Of a DNA stretch of 11,466 nucleotides, positions 6,094 through 11,466 are shown piece by piece. The notes beneath the pieces were generated by a model that saw nothing but the letters and a program-made list of their open reading frames with translations, did no database searches and was not told where the DNA came from. Location: positions 1 to 11,466 of the forward strand of contig JALOSG010000073.1 in the NCBI GenBank assembly GCA_025458665.1, given 5' to 3'. This DNA is from Serpentinimonas sp. GTDB taxonomy: Bacteria > Pseudomonadota > Gammaproteobacteria > Burkholderiales > Burkholderiaceae_C. How positions within the stretch are numbered: position 1 is the stretch's first letter; every line of letters starts with the position of its first letter. Both the position numbers and the translations under genes were made by a program.

Positions 6094-7113
6094 TCAGCCG
6101 GCGGCCTCCCCGGGGCGCCGCGCATTCACCCATGCCACCAGCGACAGCATCACCGGAACCTCCACCAGCACCCCCACCACAGTGGCCAATGCCGCGCCCG
6201 AATTCAGTCCGAACAGCGATATGGCCACAGCCACCGCCAGCTCGAAGAAATTGGAGGTGCCAATGAGGCAGGCTGGCCCCGCCACGTTGTGCGGCAGCCG
6301 CAGCCAGCGGGCGCCCCACCAGGTGATGAAGAAGATGGCGTAGGACTGCAGCACCAGCGGCACCGCAATCAGCACCATCACGCCGGGCTTGGCCACCAAG
6401 GTGGGTGCCTGGAACCCGAACAACAGCACCACAGTGGCAATCAGCCCCACCACCGACCACGGCTTGAGCGCAGCGACGTAGCGCTCCAGTGCCTGCTGCG
6501 ACCGCCTCAGGAGCCACTGCCGCGTGGCTATGCCCGCTCCCAGCGGCAACACCACATACAGCAGCACCGACAGCAGCAGCGTCTCCCAGGGCACCGTCAA
6601 ATCGGTCACCCCCAGCAGGAAAGCGGCAATGGGGGCAAATGCAAACACCATGATGATGTCGTTGAGCGATACCTGCACGAGCGTGTAGCTCGCGTCGCCC
6701 TTGACCAGCTGGCTCCAGACGAACACCATGGCCGTGCAAGGGGCCACCCCCAGCAAAATCATGCCGGCGATGTACTCGCTGGCCGACTGCGGGTCCACCC
6801 AGGGCGCAAAAAGGTACTGGAAGAACAGTACGCCCAGCCCTGCCATGGTGAAGGGTTTGATGAGCCAGTTCACCACCAGCGTGAGCACAATGCCCTGCGG
6901 ACGCTGGCCCACGTCCTTGATGGCGTGCCAGTCGATCTGGATCATCATCGGGTAAATCATCACCCAGATGAACACGGCCACCACCAGGTTGACCTGCGCG
7001 TACTCCATGGCGGCCACAGCCTCGAAGGCCCACGGCGCCAGCAGGCCCAGGCCCACGCCAGCGGCAATACCCAGCGCCACCCAGATGCTGAGGAAGCGTT
7101 CAAACAGTCCCAT
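6094..7113 (-). CDS. ACR3-family arsenite exporter
   Basis: A 339-residue membrane protein with about ten hydrophobic helices and the hallmarks of the ACR3 branch of the bile acid/arsenite carrier superfamily. The N-terminus GLFERFLSIWVALGIAAG is typical, as are MIYPMMIQIDW (52-62), LLGVAPCTAMVFVWSQLV (120-137) and IGTSNFFELAVAVA (284-297). The Cys in the APC motif is Cys126, and the Glu after SNFF is Glu291; a Cys and a Glu at such places are reported as needed for As(III) transport in characterised ACR3 proteins. ATG 7113 is preferred over GTG 7122 because family members begin with this MGLFER-like stretch. It exports arsenite (and sometimes antimonite) across the inner membrane using the proton motive force. 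No arsR, arsC or arsH lies beside it, which is unusual; its regulator may be elsewhere. Confidence 0.93.
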   Translation of the reverse strand: MGLFERFLSIWVALGIAAGVGLGLLAPWAFEAVAAMEYAQVNLVVAVFIWVMIYPMMIQIDWHAIKDVGQRPQGIVLTLVVNWLIKPFTMAGLGVLFFQYLFAPWVDPQSASEYIAGMILLGVAPCTAMVFVWSQLVKGDASYTLVQVSLNDIIMVFAFAPIAAFLLGVTDLTVPWETLLLSVLLYVVLPLGAGIATRQWLLRRSQQALERYVAALKPWSVVGLIATVVLLFGFQAPTLVAKPGVMVLIAVPLVLQSYAIFFITWWGARWLRLPHNVAGPACLIGTSNFFELAVAVAISLFGLNSGAALATVVGVLVEVPVMLSLVAWVNARRPGEAAG

Positions 7114-7126
7114 GACCCGCACTGTA

Positions 7127-7143
7127 ACCAGGGGCCGCCTGGT
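7127..7143. promoter_or_regulatory. Inverted repeat in front of the ACR3 gene
   Basis: ACCAGG (7127-7132) and CCTGGT (7138-7143) form a perfect 6-bp dyad with a 5-bp centre, 13 bp before the ACR3 start and 25 bp past the PilZ stop. It could be an operator, a leader hairpin for ACR3, or part of the PilZ terminator. No clear promoter was found in the 55-bp gap. Confidence 0.35.
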
Positions 7144-7168
7144 GGCAGCCCGCCGGGCGGTCAGTCAG

Positions 7169-8032
7169 TCAGATCAGCGACTGCGGGCTCTCGATCATGT
7201 GCTGGTAGATGAGCGCCTGCAGAATCATCTGGTCGTTGGCGTTCACGTTCTCGAACTCCAGCCCGTAGTGGGCCAGCGAGGCGTGCGTCTGGTCAATCAG
7301 GTCATCGCTGAACACAGAGCGCACCCGGCCGTGCAGGCTCAGTGCGGCATCCACGCCATGCACCTTCACCTTGAACTGCAGCTCAACCGGATCGCCCTTC
7401 TGGGCAAGCCCGGTGCGGGCATCGAGCAGTGCGCCATTGGCACTCAGGTTGGAGATAACCCCCGGCAGCCCGGCCGCACCGGATGCGGCGGCCGAGACCT
7501 GCGCGATGATCTTGGTCCTGACCCGCGGTGCCTTGCGAATCACCGCTCCCTGCACCTCGGCCGGAAAGGTCAGGTGCAGATAGGGAAAGGGCAGCTTGCA
7601 CACGCGGGTGATGGCACTGGAAAACCCGAAGGCATTCTGGCCCGAGAACACCCGGATGATCAGTTCTTCCCCCTCCAGAAACTGCAGCCGCAGGCCATTG
7701 GGGCCGGTAGGCGGGGTGACCATCAGGCTGACCTCGGGCAGAAAACCCAGCAACTTGATGAACGACCGCTCCTGGGTGATCTTGGCCGGCGGCTGCGCCT
7801 GAATCCGGTCGCCCACCTTGAGGTTCATGGCCTCGAAGGGAAAGCTCGATGGTTTGCCCTGCTCGGCGCTGTCGGGCAGGCCGGCGGCGCCGTTCCAGTC
7901 TTCCCCTGCGGCGGCAGGACCGGGGTGGGCGGCAGCGGTGGCAGCGGTGGCAGCGGTGGCGGTGGAGGCGGTGGAGGCGGAGGTGGCGGCACGCAGGCGC
8001 GTGTCATCGCCAGATGGTATGTGGGTAGGCAT
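7169..8032 (-). CDS. YcgR-like PilZ-domain c-di-GMP effector
   Basis: A 287-residue protein (from ATG 8032) with a low-complexity Ala/Thr linker at 14-38, a YcgR-type N-terminal domain at about 70-160 (including LLGFLPEVSLMVTPP and LPFPYLHLTFPAEV), and a C-terminal PilZ domain. Both c-di-GMP motifs are intact: RKAPR (166-170, RxxxR) and NLSANG (195-200, [D/N]xSxxG). The family acts in the cytoplasm, where c-di-GMP-bound YcgR slows the flagellar motor. Some relatives control other surface functions, so the target here is inferred. Start choice is uncertain: GTG 8086 would add 18 residues (RCLFCQGAG...) but overlaps the only Shine-Dalgarno. ATG 8032 has no Shine-Dalgarno of its own but follows a 15-codon leader ORF by 1 nt. 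No flagellar gene is adjacent. Confidence 0.9.
   Translation of the reverse strand: MPTHIPSGDDTRLRAATSASTASTATAATAATAAAHPGPAAAGEDWNGAAGLPDSAEQGKPSSFPFEAMNLKVGDRIQAQPPAKITQERSFIKLLGFLPEVSLMVTPPTGPNGLRLQFLEGEELIIRVFSGQNAFGFSSAITRVCKLPFPYLHLTFPAEVQGAVIRKAPRVRTKIIAQVSAAASGAAGLPGVISNLSANGALLDARTGLAQKGDPVELQFKVKVHGVDAALSLHGRVRSVFSDDLIDQTHASLAHYGLEFENVNANDQMILQALIYQHMIESPQSLI
7931..7990. repeat. 9-bp tandem repeat encoding the PilZ protein linker
   Basis: On the plus strand GGCAGCGGT occurs three times in a row (7931-7957). It is followed by two copies of GGCGGTGGA (7958-7975), the related GGCGGAGGT (7976-7984), and GGCGGC. Read in the gene's own direction it gives an Ala/Thr/Ser-rich flexible stretch. 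Because the unit is 9 bp, slippage would change linker length by three residues without breaking the frame. Confidence 0.8.
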
Positions 8033-8033
8033 G

Positions 8034-8081
8034 TCAGACTTGTTGTGTACAGAGATGCCTGCGCCTTGGCAGAACAGGCAT
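8034..8081 (-). CDS. Possible 15-residue leader ORF before the PilZ gene
   Basis: ATG at 8079-8081 has the only good Shine-Dalgarno in the region (AGGGAG at 8086-8091, 4 nt away). It opens a 15-codon frame (MPVLPRRRHLCTQQV) that ends in TGA, one base before the PilZ ATG (TGACATG). It could couple ribosomes into the PilZ gene or act as a regulatory leader. The peptide matches nothing I recognise. The alternative is that the PilZ gene starts further upstream and this frame is accidental. Confidence 0.3.
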   Translation of the reverse strand: MPVLPRRRHLCTQQV

Positions 8082-8086
8082 CTCAC

Positions 8087-8198
8087 TCCCTAAAAACTAA
8101 GAATACACCTAAGTCGGCTCAGACCGGACCGGCTGTGACCCGCCAGCAACAGCACAGGCGGTGGACGATCCTGGCAGACCCCCGTGGGCCCGCCGAAC
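8087..8198 (-). promoter_or_regulatory. Intergenic region between araC-type gene and PilZ gene
   Basis: This 112-bp gap must hold the end of the araC message and the PilZ promoter. A -10-like TATTCT (minus strand, 8103-8108) lies about 70 bp before ATG 8032 but has no good -35. A GCCGACTT word resembles a sigma-28 -10 but lacks the partner TAAA. A weak CCGCC/GGCGG hairpin (around 8141-8160) is the only terminator-like structure. Confidence 0.25.
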
Positions 8199-9005
8199 TC
8201 ACTGGGTACAGGCCTGGGTTTGAGCCTGTTCGCGGTGCAGGGCCCGCGATAGCGTGGACGGCCCGGCGTAGCCGGTTTCCCGCGCCGCCTGCTTGAGCCC
8301 CACACCGTCCTGCACGCGCTTTTTTGCCAGGGCCAGGCGCAGCCTGGCCAGATACCCCACCGGCGCCATGCCCACCACGGCCCTGAAGTGCTGCGCAAAC
8401 GAGGTGCGCGACATGCCCGCCTCCTGCGCCAGCGCGGCCACACTCCAGGGGAAGCCGGGGTGGGTGTGTATGGCCACCAGCGCGCGGGCCATGCGCGGAT
8501 CGGCCAGTCCGTTGAACAGGTGCATGCGGCCCCGGGGCGATGCCACCAGATGGCGCAACAGCCCAATGAGCAGAATGTCCCCGGCGCGGTTCATGAGCAG
8601 CGGGTGCCCGCAGCGCGGCGTCTGCACTTCCCCTGCAATCAGCCGGGTGATCTGACCAAGGGCGGCATCGGCCTCGTCCAGCGCAATGTCCAGCGGCTCC
8701 CGGAACTGCTCCTGGAACAGGGGCCCCACCGGGCCATCCAGTGCCACCTCGAAGGACAGCCACGGCGCCAAGCCCCGACCATGCAGGGCATCGGTATCGA
8801 GCTTCTGGCCGCGCGGCGTAACGGTAAGCCAGCAGCCACGGGCAGCCTCCGACCCCGCTGAAGGCCGCGCAATGTGCATACCCAGTTCGGCACTGCCCTC
8901 CGACAACCAGACTCTGGGGCTCAAGCCCGCGAGCAGGGCCGAGAGGCGGTCCAGCGGGGCGGGCTGCACCGCAGGCGCGGGGCGGCTGGCGGACTTCAAC
9001 GACAT
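8199..9005 (-). CDS. AraC-family transcriptional regulator (cupin_6-type N-terminus)
   Basis: A 268-residue regulator. Residues about 15-175 form the effector-binding part seen in the AraC subgroup with a cupin_6 N-terminus, including CGHPLLMNRAGDILLIGLLR (132-151). Residues 185-258 hold the two helix-turn-helix units: VAALAQEAGMSRTSFAQHFR (189-208) with VVGMAPVGYLARLRLALA, and GLKQAARETGYAGPSTLSRA (236-255). The protein then ends in HREQAQTQACTQ, in place of the usual final helix with a G-x-SP-x-x-YR pattern, so the last helix is divergent or missing. It is divergent from the peroxiredoxin-like gene with 111 bp between the starts, and probably controls that gene and perhaps the ene-reductase. 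The effector is unknown. The ATG has a weak ribosome site. Confidence 0.9.
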   Translation of the reverse strand: MSLKSASRPAPAVQPAPLDRLSALLAGLSPRVWLSEGSAELGMHIARPSAGSEAARGCWLTVTPRGQKLDTDALHGRGLAPWLSFEVALDGPVGPLFQEQFREPLDIALDEADAALGQITRLIAGEVQTPRCGHPLLMNRAGDILLIGLLRHLVASPRGRMHLFNGLADPRMARALVAIHTHPGFPWSVAALAQEAGMSRTSFAQHFRAVVGMAPVGYLARLRLALAKKRVQDGVGLKQAARETGYAGPSTLSRALHREQAQTQACTQ

Positions 9006-9116
9006 GGGGTGGGCAACACAAAGGCGCAGAATGAACGCTGGGCAAACAAACTTGTACCTATTGTTGCATAACGTTCGGCATACTGGTCAGTCCATCCTTT
9101 CAACGGAAACCGCACC
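9006..9116. promoter_or_regulatory. Divergent control region of araC-type and peroxiredoxin-like genes
   Basis: A 111-bp region more AT-rich than its surroundings. It contains TGCATAAC (9065-9072) and a second GCATA (9078-9082) in direct repeat 12 bp apart, next to the palindrome AACGTT. CATACT (9079-9084) is a possible rightward -10, without a clear -35, as expected for an activator-dependent promoter. TGCATAAC recurs at 9701-9708 before the ene-reductase. Confidence 0.4.
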
Positions 9117-9659
9117 ATGCTCATACCCCGCCAGGCTGTCCCCCCACTCGCTGTACCCACTCTGGCCCATGGCCCTTTCCAGCTGGCCACCGACAACCCC
9201 GAGCGTTTCAGCCTGCTGGTGTTCTACCGCGGCCTGCACTGCCCCATCTGCCACAAGTACCTGCTGGAGCTGGGCCGCCTGCTCCCCGAATTCACGCAAC
9301 GCGGCGTGAGTGTGCTGGCGCTTTCCAGCGACACCGAGGAGCGTGCCCGCGCCATGGCCGATAAACTGCAGGCGCCGGACTTGCGTATGGGCTATGGCCT
9401 GCCGCTGAAGACCGCCCGCGAATGGGGGCTCTGCATCAGCACCTCGCGCGGCACCACTTCCATTGGCATCGAAGAGCCCGCACTGTTTGCCGAGCCGGGG
9501 GTCTTCATTGTTCGCCCGGACGGCACGCTGTACTACGGTGCGGTGCAGACCATGCCCTTTGCCCGCCCGCATTTCGACGAGCTGCTGGGCGCCCTCGATT
9601 TCGCCATTGGCAAGAACTACCCGGCACGCGGGGAGTACGTGGGTGAGCTGCCTGCCTGA
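9117..9659 (+). CDS. Peroxiredoxin-like (AhpC/TSA, thioredoxin-fold) protein
   Basis: A 180-residue cytosolic protein, with no signal peptide, of the AhpC/TSA-redoxin type. After the first strand it has LLVFYRGLHCPICHKYLLEL (33-52), a CxxC pair at Cys42 and Cys45 where peroxiredoxins carry the peroxidatic Cys. GVSVLALSSDTEERARAMAD continues the thioredoxin fold, and a conserved EPGVFIVRPDGTLYYG strand-turn is at the end. The usual PxxxTxxC signature is not kept (Gly three residues before Cys42), so peroxidase activity is less certain than a general thiol-disulfide or peroxide role. A GGAA-like ribosome site precedes ATG 9117. The ene-reductase follows after 83 bp on the same strand and is plausibly cotranscribed or co-regulated. 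Confidence 0.85.
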   Translation: MLIPRQAVPPLAVPTLAHGPFQLATDNPERFSLLVFYRGLHCPICHKYLLELGRLLPEFTQRGVSVLALSSDTEERARAMADKLQAPDLRMGYGLPLKTAREWGLCISTSRGTTSIGIEEPALFAEPGVFIVRPDGTLYYGAVQTMPFARPHFDELLGALDFAIGKNYPARGEYVGELPA

Positions 9660-9742
9660 CATCTGCCCCAGGGAATTGGCATGGTCGGGGGCATGCGGGG
9701 TGCATAACCGCCACAATCGGCCCCCCACTCTTTAAAAAAGCC
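9660..9742 (+). promoter_or_regulatory. Spacer before the ene-reductase with a shared TGCATAAC word
   Basis: The 83-bp gap contains TTGGCA (9676-9681) as a possible -35 and TGCATAAC (9701-9708), the same 8-mer found in the araC/peroxiredoxin control region. Spacing between a -35 and the CATAAC word is too long (about 21 bp) for a standard promoter. The ribosome site before ATG 9743 is only an A-rich AAAAAAG. No terminator is seen after the peroxiredoxin-like gene. Confidence 0.3.
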
Positions 9743-10819
9743 ATGCTGTTCACCCCATTCCATACACCCTCGCTGTCCCTTCGCAACCGCACCGTCATGG
9801 CCCCCATGACACGCAGCCGCGCGGTAGACCACAACACCCCCAATGCGCTGATGGCGGAGTACTACGGCCAGCGCGCCTCGGCCGGTCTGATCATCACCGA
9901 GGGCACGTCGCCCTCCCCCAACGGATTGGGCTACGCCCGCATACCCGGCTTGTTCAATGAAGCCCACGTGCAGGGCTGGAAGCTGGTGACCGATGCCGTG
10001 CACGCCCGGGGCGGCAAGATCTTCATCCAGCTGATGCACACCGGGCGGGTGTCCCAGGCGGCCAATTTGCCGCACGGTGCGGAAGTGGTGGGGCCAACCG
10101 CCGAGGTATGCCCCGGAGAGATTTACACCGACGCGCAGGGCATGCTGGCCCACACCACCCCGCGTGCCATGACGCAAGCCGATATTGCGCGCGCAGTGTC
10201 GGAGTACGCGCAGGCCGCCAAACTGGCCATCCAGGCAGGCTTTGATGGTGTGGAGGTGCATGCCGCCAACGGCTACCTGGTCGAGCAGTTCCTGAACGCC
10301 AACGTGAACCACCGCACCGATGGGTACGGTGGCAGCATCGCGGGGCGCAACCGCTTTGCGCTCGAGGTGGTGCGCGCCACGGTGGCGGCCATTGGGGCGG
10401 AGCGGGTGGGCATTCGCCTTTCGCCCTACGGCGTGTTCAACGCCACCGGCGCCCACGCCGACACCGAAGCGCAAGTGATGGCGCTGACGGAAGAACTGTC
10501 TCGGCTGGGTATTGCTTACCTGCACGTGCTGGACCACTCGGCCATGGGTGCACCGGCGGTGCCCGAAGACCTCAAGCTGCGCCTTCGTGCCGCCTTCAAA
10601 GGGGTGTTCATTCTGGCTGGCGGCTTCGACCGCGCCAGCGCAGAATCCGCTCTCAGCGCGGGCCACGCCGACCTCATTGCCTGGGGCCGCCCGTTCATCT
10701 CCAACCCCGACCTGGTGGAGCGCATGCAGGCGCAAGCTCCTTTGAACGCCCCGGACATGGCGACCTTCTACACGCCAGGGCCCAAGGGCTACACCGACTA
10801 CCCTGCCCTTCAGGGCTGA
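9743..10819 (+). CDS. Old Yellow Enzyme family ene-reductase (NemA-like, FMN)
   Basis: A 358-residue single-domain TIM-barrel flavoenzyme. NRTVMAPMTRSRA (15-27) is the N-terminal FMN-binding stretch, carrying Thr at the position typical of classical Old Yellow Enzymes. IFIQLMHTGRVS (93-104) is the second strand. The catalytic segment GVEVHAANGYLVEQFL (169-184) has the His173/Asn176 substrate-binding pair and Tyr178 as proton donor. NHRTDGYGGSIAGRNRF follows, and ILAGGF plus ADLIAWGRPFISNPDLVERM form the C-terminal phosphate-binding part. It uses NAD(P)H to reduce activated C=C bonds in enones, maleimides and nitro compounds, and is soluble. Length is normal. It lies downstream of the peroxiredoxin-like gene, which suggests a role in electrophile or redox stress; the exact substrate is unknown. 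Confidence 0.95.
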   Translation: MLFTPFHTPSLSLRNRTVMAPMTRSRAVDHNTPNALMAEYYGQRASAGLIITEGTSPSPNGLGYARIPGLFNEAHVQGWKLVTDAVHARGGKIFIQLMHTGRVSQAANLPHGAEVVGPTAEVCPGEIYTDAQGMLAHTTPRAMTQADIARAVSEYAQAAKLAIQAGFDGVEVHAANGYLVEQFLNANVNHRTDGYGGSIAGRNRFALEVVRATVAAIGAERVGIRLSPYGVFNATGAHADTEAQVMALTEELSRLGIAYLHVLDHSAMGAPAVPEDLKLRLRAAFKGVFILAGGFDRASAESALSAGHADLIAWGRPFISNPDLVERMQAQAPLNAPDMATFYTPGPKGYTDYPALQG

Positions 10820-10834
10820 GGCAGGGCGCAGGCC

Positions 10835-10855
10835 GGGGCTGGCAGAACCAGCCCC
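10835..10855. terminator. Strong bidirectional hairpin between convergent genes
   Basis: GGGGCTGG (10835-10842) and CCAGCCCC (10848-10855) form a perfect 8-bp GC-rich stem with a 5-nt loop, in the 43-bp gap between two genes that end head-on. A second repeat, CCCTGCC (10801-10807) with GGCAGGG (10820-10826), spans the ene-reductase stop. No T-run follows, which is common in GC-rich genomes, so termination is inferred from structure and position. Confidence 0.65.
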
Positions 10856-10862
10856 TGGGTGG

Positions 10863-11466
10863 TCAGGCGGCGCGGATGTTGCGCTCGGCCCGGGGTGGCA
10901 GAAACGCCCGCGTGAAGACTTCCGACATGGCCGGCTGCCGCGTCAGGCTGAAGGCCTCGACGATCAGCCGGGTGGCGCGCTCGAAGCGCTCGGAATCGAC
11001 ATCGCCAATACCGACATTGCGGGATTCCGGCGACTGGATAAGGCGGCTCATACCTATCGACAGGCGCTCCATCTCGGCTTCCCGGTTGAGAATGGGGCTG
11101 CGCCGCATCACTGCGTCAATGCCCTCGGCCGGGTTGGCCTGGATGTCGTTGAACGCCCGGTTGACGGCGCGCACCAGACCAGCTGCCACGCGCGGCTGTT
11201 CCACCGCCATCTTGCGCGACACGAGCACCGAGTTGCCATAGACCTCCACCCCGTAGTCGGTGAAGAACATCATGTTGTAGTCGTCCATGTTCTGGCCGAG
11301 CGTCTTGAGGTTGACCCAGGTGGTGGTGAGGAAACCCACCAGCGCTTCGGCCTCGTTGCGCACCAGCATCTGGTCCATCAACTGGGGGGCCGCATTCAGG
11401 AACTTGACGCTGCTGGGGTCGAGATTGCCGCTCTTGGCCAGCGTCGGGAACATGCGCAGCGCCGAA
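10863..11466 (-). CDS. ABC transporter substrate-binding protein, NMT1/TauA-like (N-terminus cut by window edge)
   Basis: The last 200 residues of a periplasmic binding protein of the NMT1/SsuA/TauA type, which delivers small organic solutes (such as sulfonates, thiamine precursors or aromatic acids) to an ABC importer. Visible signs are MLVRNEAEALVGFLTTTWVN (the ligand-closing region), YGVEVYGNSVLVSRKMAVEQ, the usual strand leading into a helix, and RVAAGLVRAVNRAFNDIQAN, followed by AEGIDAVMRRSPILN. The signal peptide and N-terminal lobe lie beyond the right edge, so ligand class cannot be set. The gene ends at TGA 10863-10865, facing the ene-reductase. Permease and ATPase genes are not in the window. 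Confidence 0.85.
   Translation of the reverse strand, partial: SALRMFPTLAKSGNLDPSSVKFLNAAPQLMDQMLVRNEAEALVGFLTTTWVNLKTLGQNMDDYNMMFFTDYGVEVYGNSVLVSRKMAVEQPRVAAGLVRAVNRAFNDIQANPAEGIDAVMRRSPILNREAEMERLSIGMSRLIQSPESRNVGIGDVDSERFERATRLIVEAFSLTRQPAMSEVFTRAFLPPRAERNIRAA

Noticed and set aside
8105..8135. Sigma-28 flagellar promoter before the PilZ gene
   Set aside because: GCCGACTT resembles the -10, but no TAAA-like -35 lies 15 bp upstream.
6289..8296. Long plus-strand frames across the ACR3 and PilZ genes, one with a poly-Gly tract
   Set aside because: The poly-Gly stretch is only the antisense of the Ala/Thr linker repeat in the PilZ protein. There is no ribosome site or family match.

Overview
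The window looks like ordinary chromosomal DNA of a GC-rich betaproteobacterium, most likely a member of the Comamonadaceae. That placement is my inference from codon use, gene families and promoter style; no database was searched. I see no CRISPR array, rRNA, tRNA, transposase, integrase or phage gene. The genes are densely packed, and most are complete and intact.

Layout from left to right. (1) On the minus strand, positions 1-1406 hold a YqaA/DedA-type membrane protein followed 39 bp later by a CNNM/HlyC-CorC family transporter, whose C-terminus is cut off by the left edge. (2) A gene-free 374-bp divergent interval (1407-1780) leads to two plus-strand genes: an SDR-fold protein whose catalytic Tyr/Lys are replaced, and a complete transmembrane chemoreceptor (MCP). 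(3) Convergent to these, on the minus strand, lies a tetR-MFS pair (4220-6030) with a 4-nt ATGA overlap and a clear palindromic operator over the tetR promoter. Upstream of it on the same strand are an ACR3-type arsenite exporter (6094-7113) and a YcgR-like PilZ protein with intact c-di-GMP motifs (7169-8032). (4) An AraC-family regulator (8199-9005, minus) is divergent from a peroxiredoxin-like thiol protein (9117-9659), which is followed by an Old Yellow Enzyme family ene-reductase (9743-10819). (5) Facing these across a strong terminator hairpin is the C-terminal 200 residues of an NMT1/TauA-type ABC substrate-binding protein, which runs off the right edge.

How the genes may work together. 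The tetR-MFS pair is a standard self-regulated efflux module. The araC/peroxiredoxin/ene-reductase group looks like a small electrophile- or redox-stress cluster: the 8-mer TGCATAAC occurs both in the araC/peroxiredoxin intergenic region and just upstream of the ene-reductase, which would fit shared control. The chemoreceptor and the PilZ protein both concern motility, but they are not adjacent and show no common promoter.

I found no convincing unknown system. The points most worth a second look are the SDR that lacks its YxxxK motif, the tetR operator, a telomere-like TTGGGG repeat inside tetR, a short leader ORF one base ahead of the PilZ start, and a 9-bp tandem repeat encoding the PilZ protein's linker.
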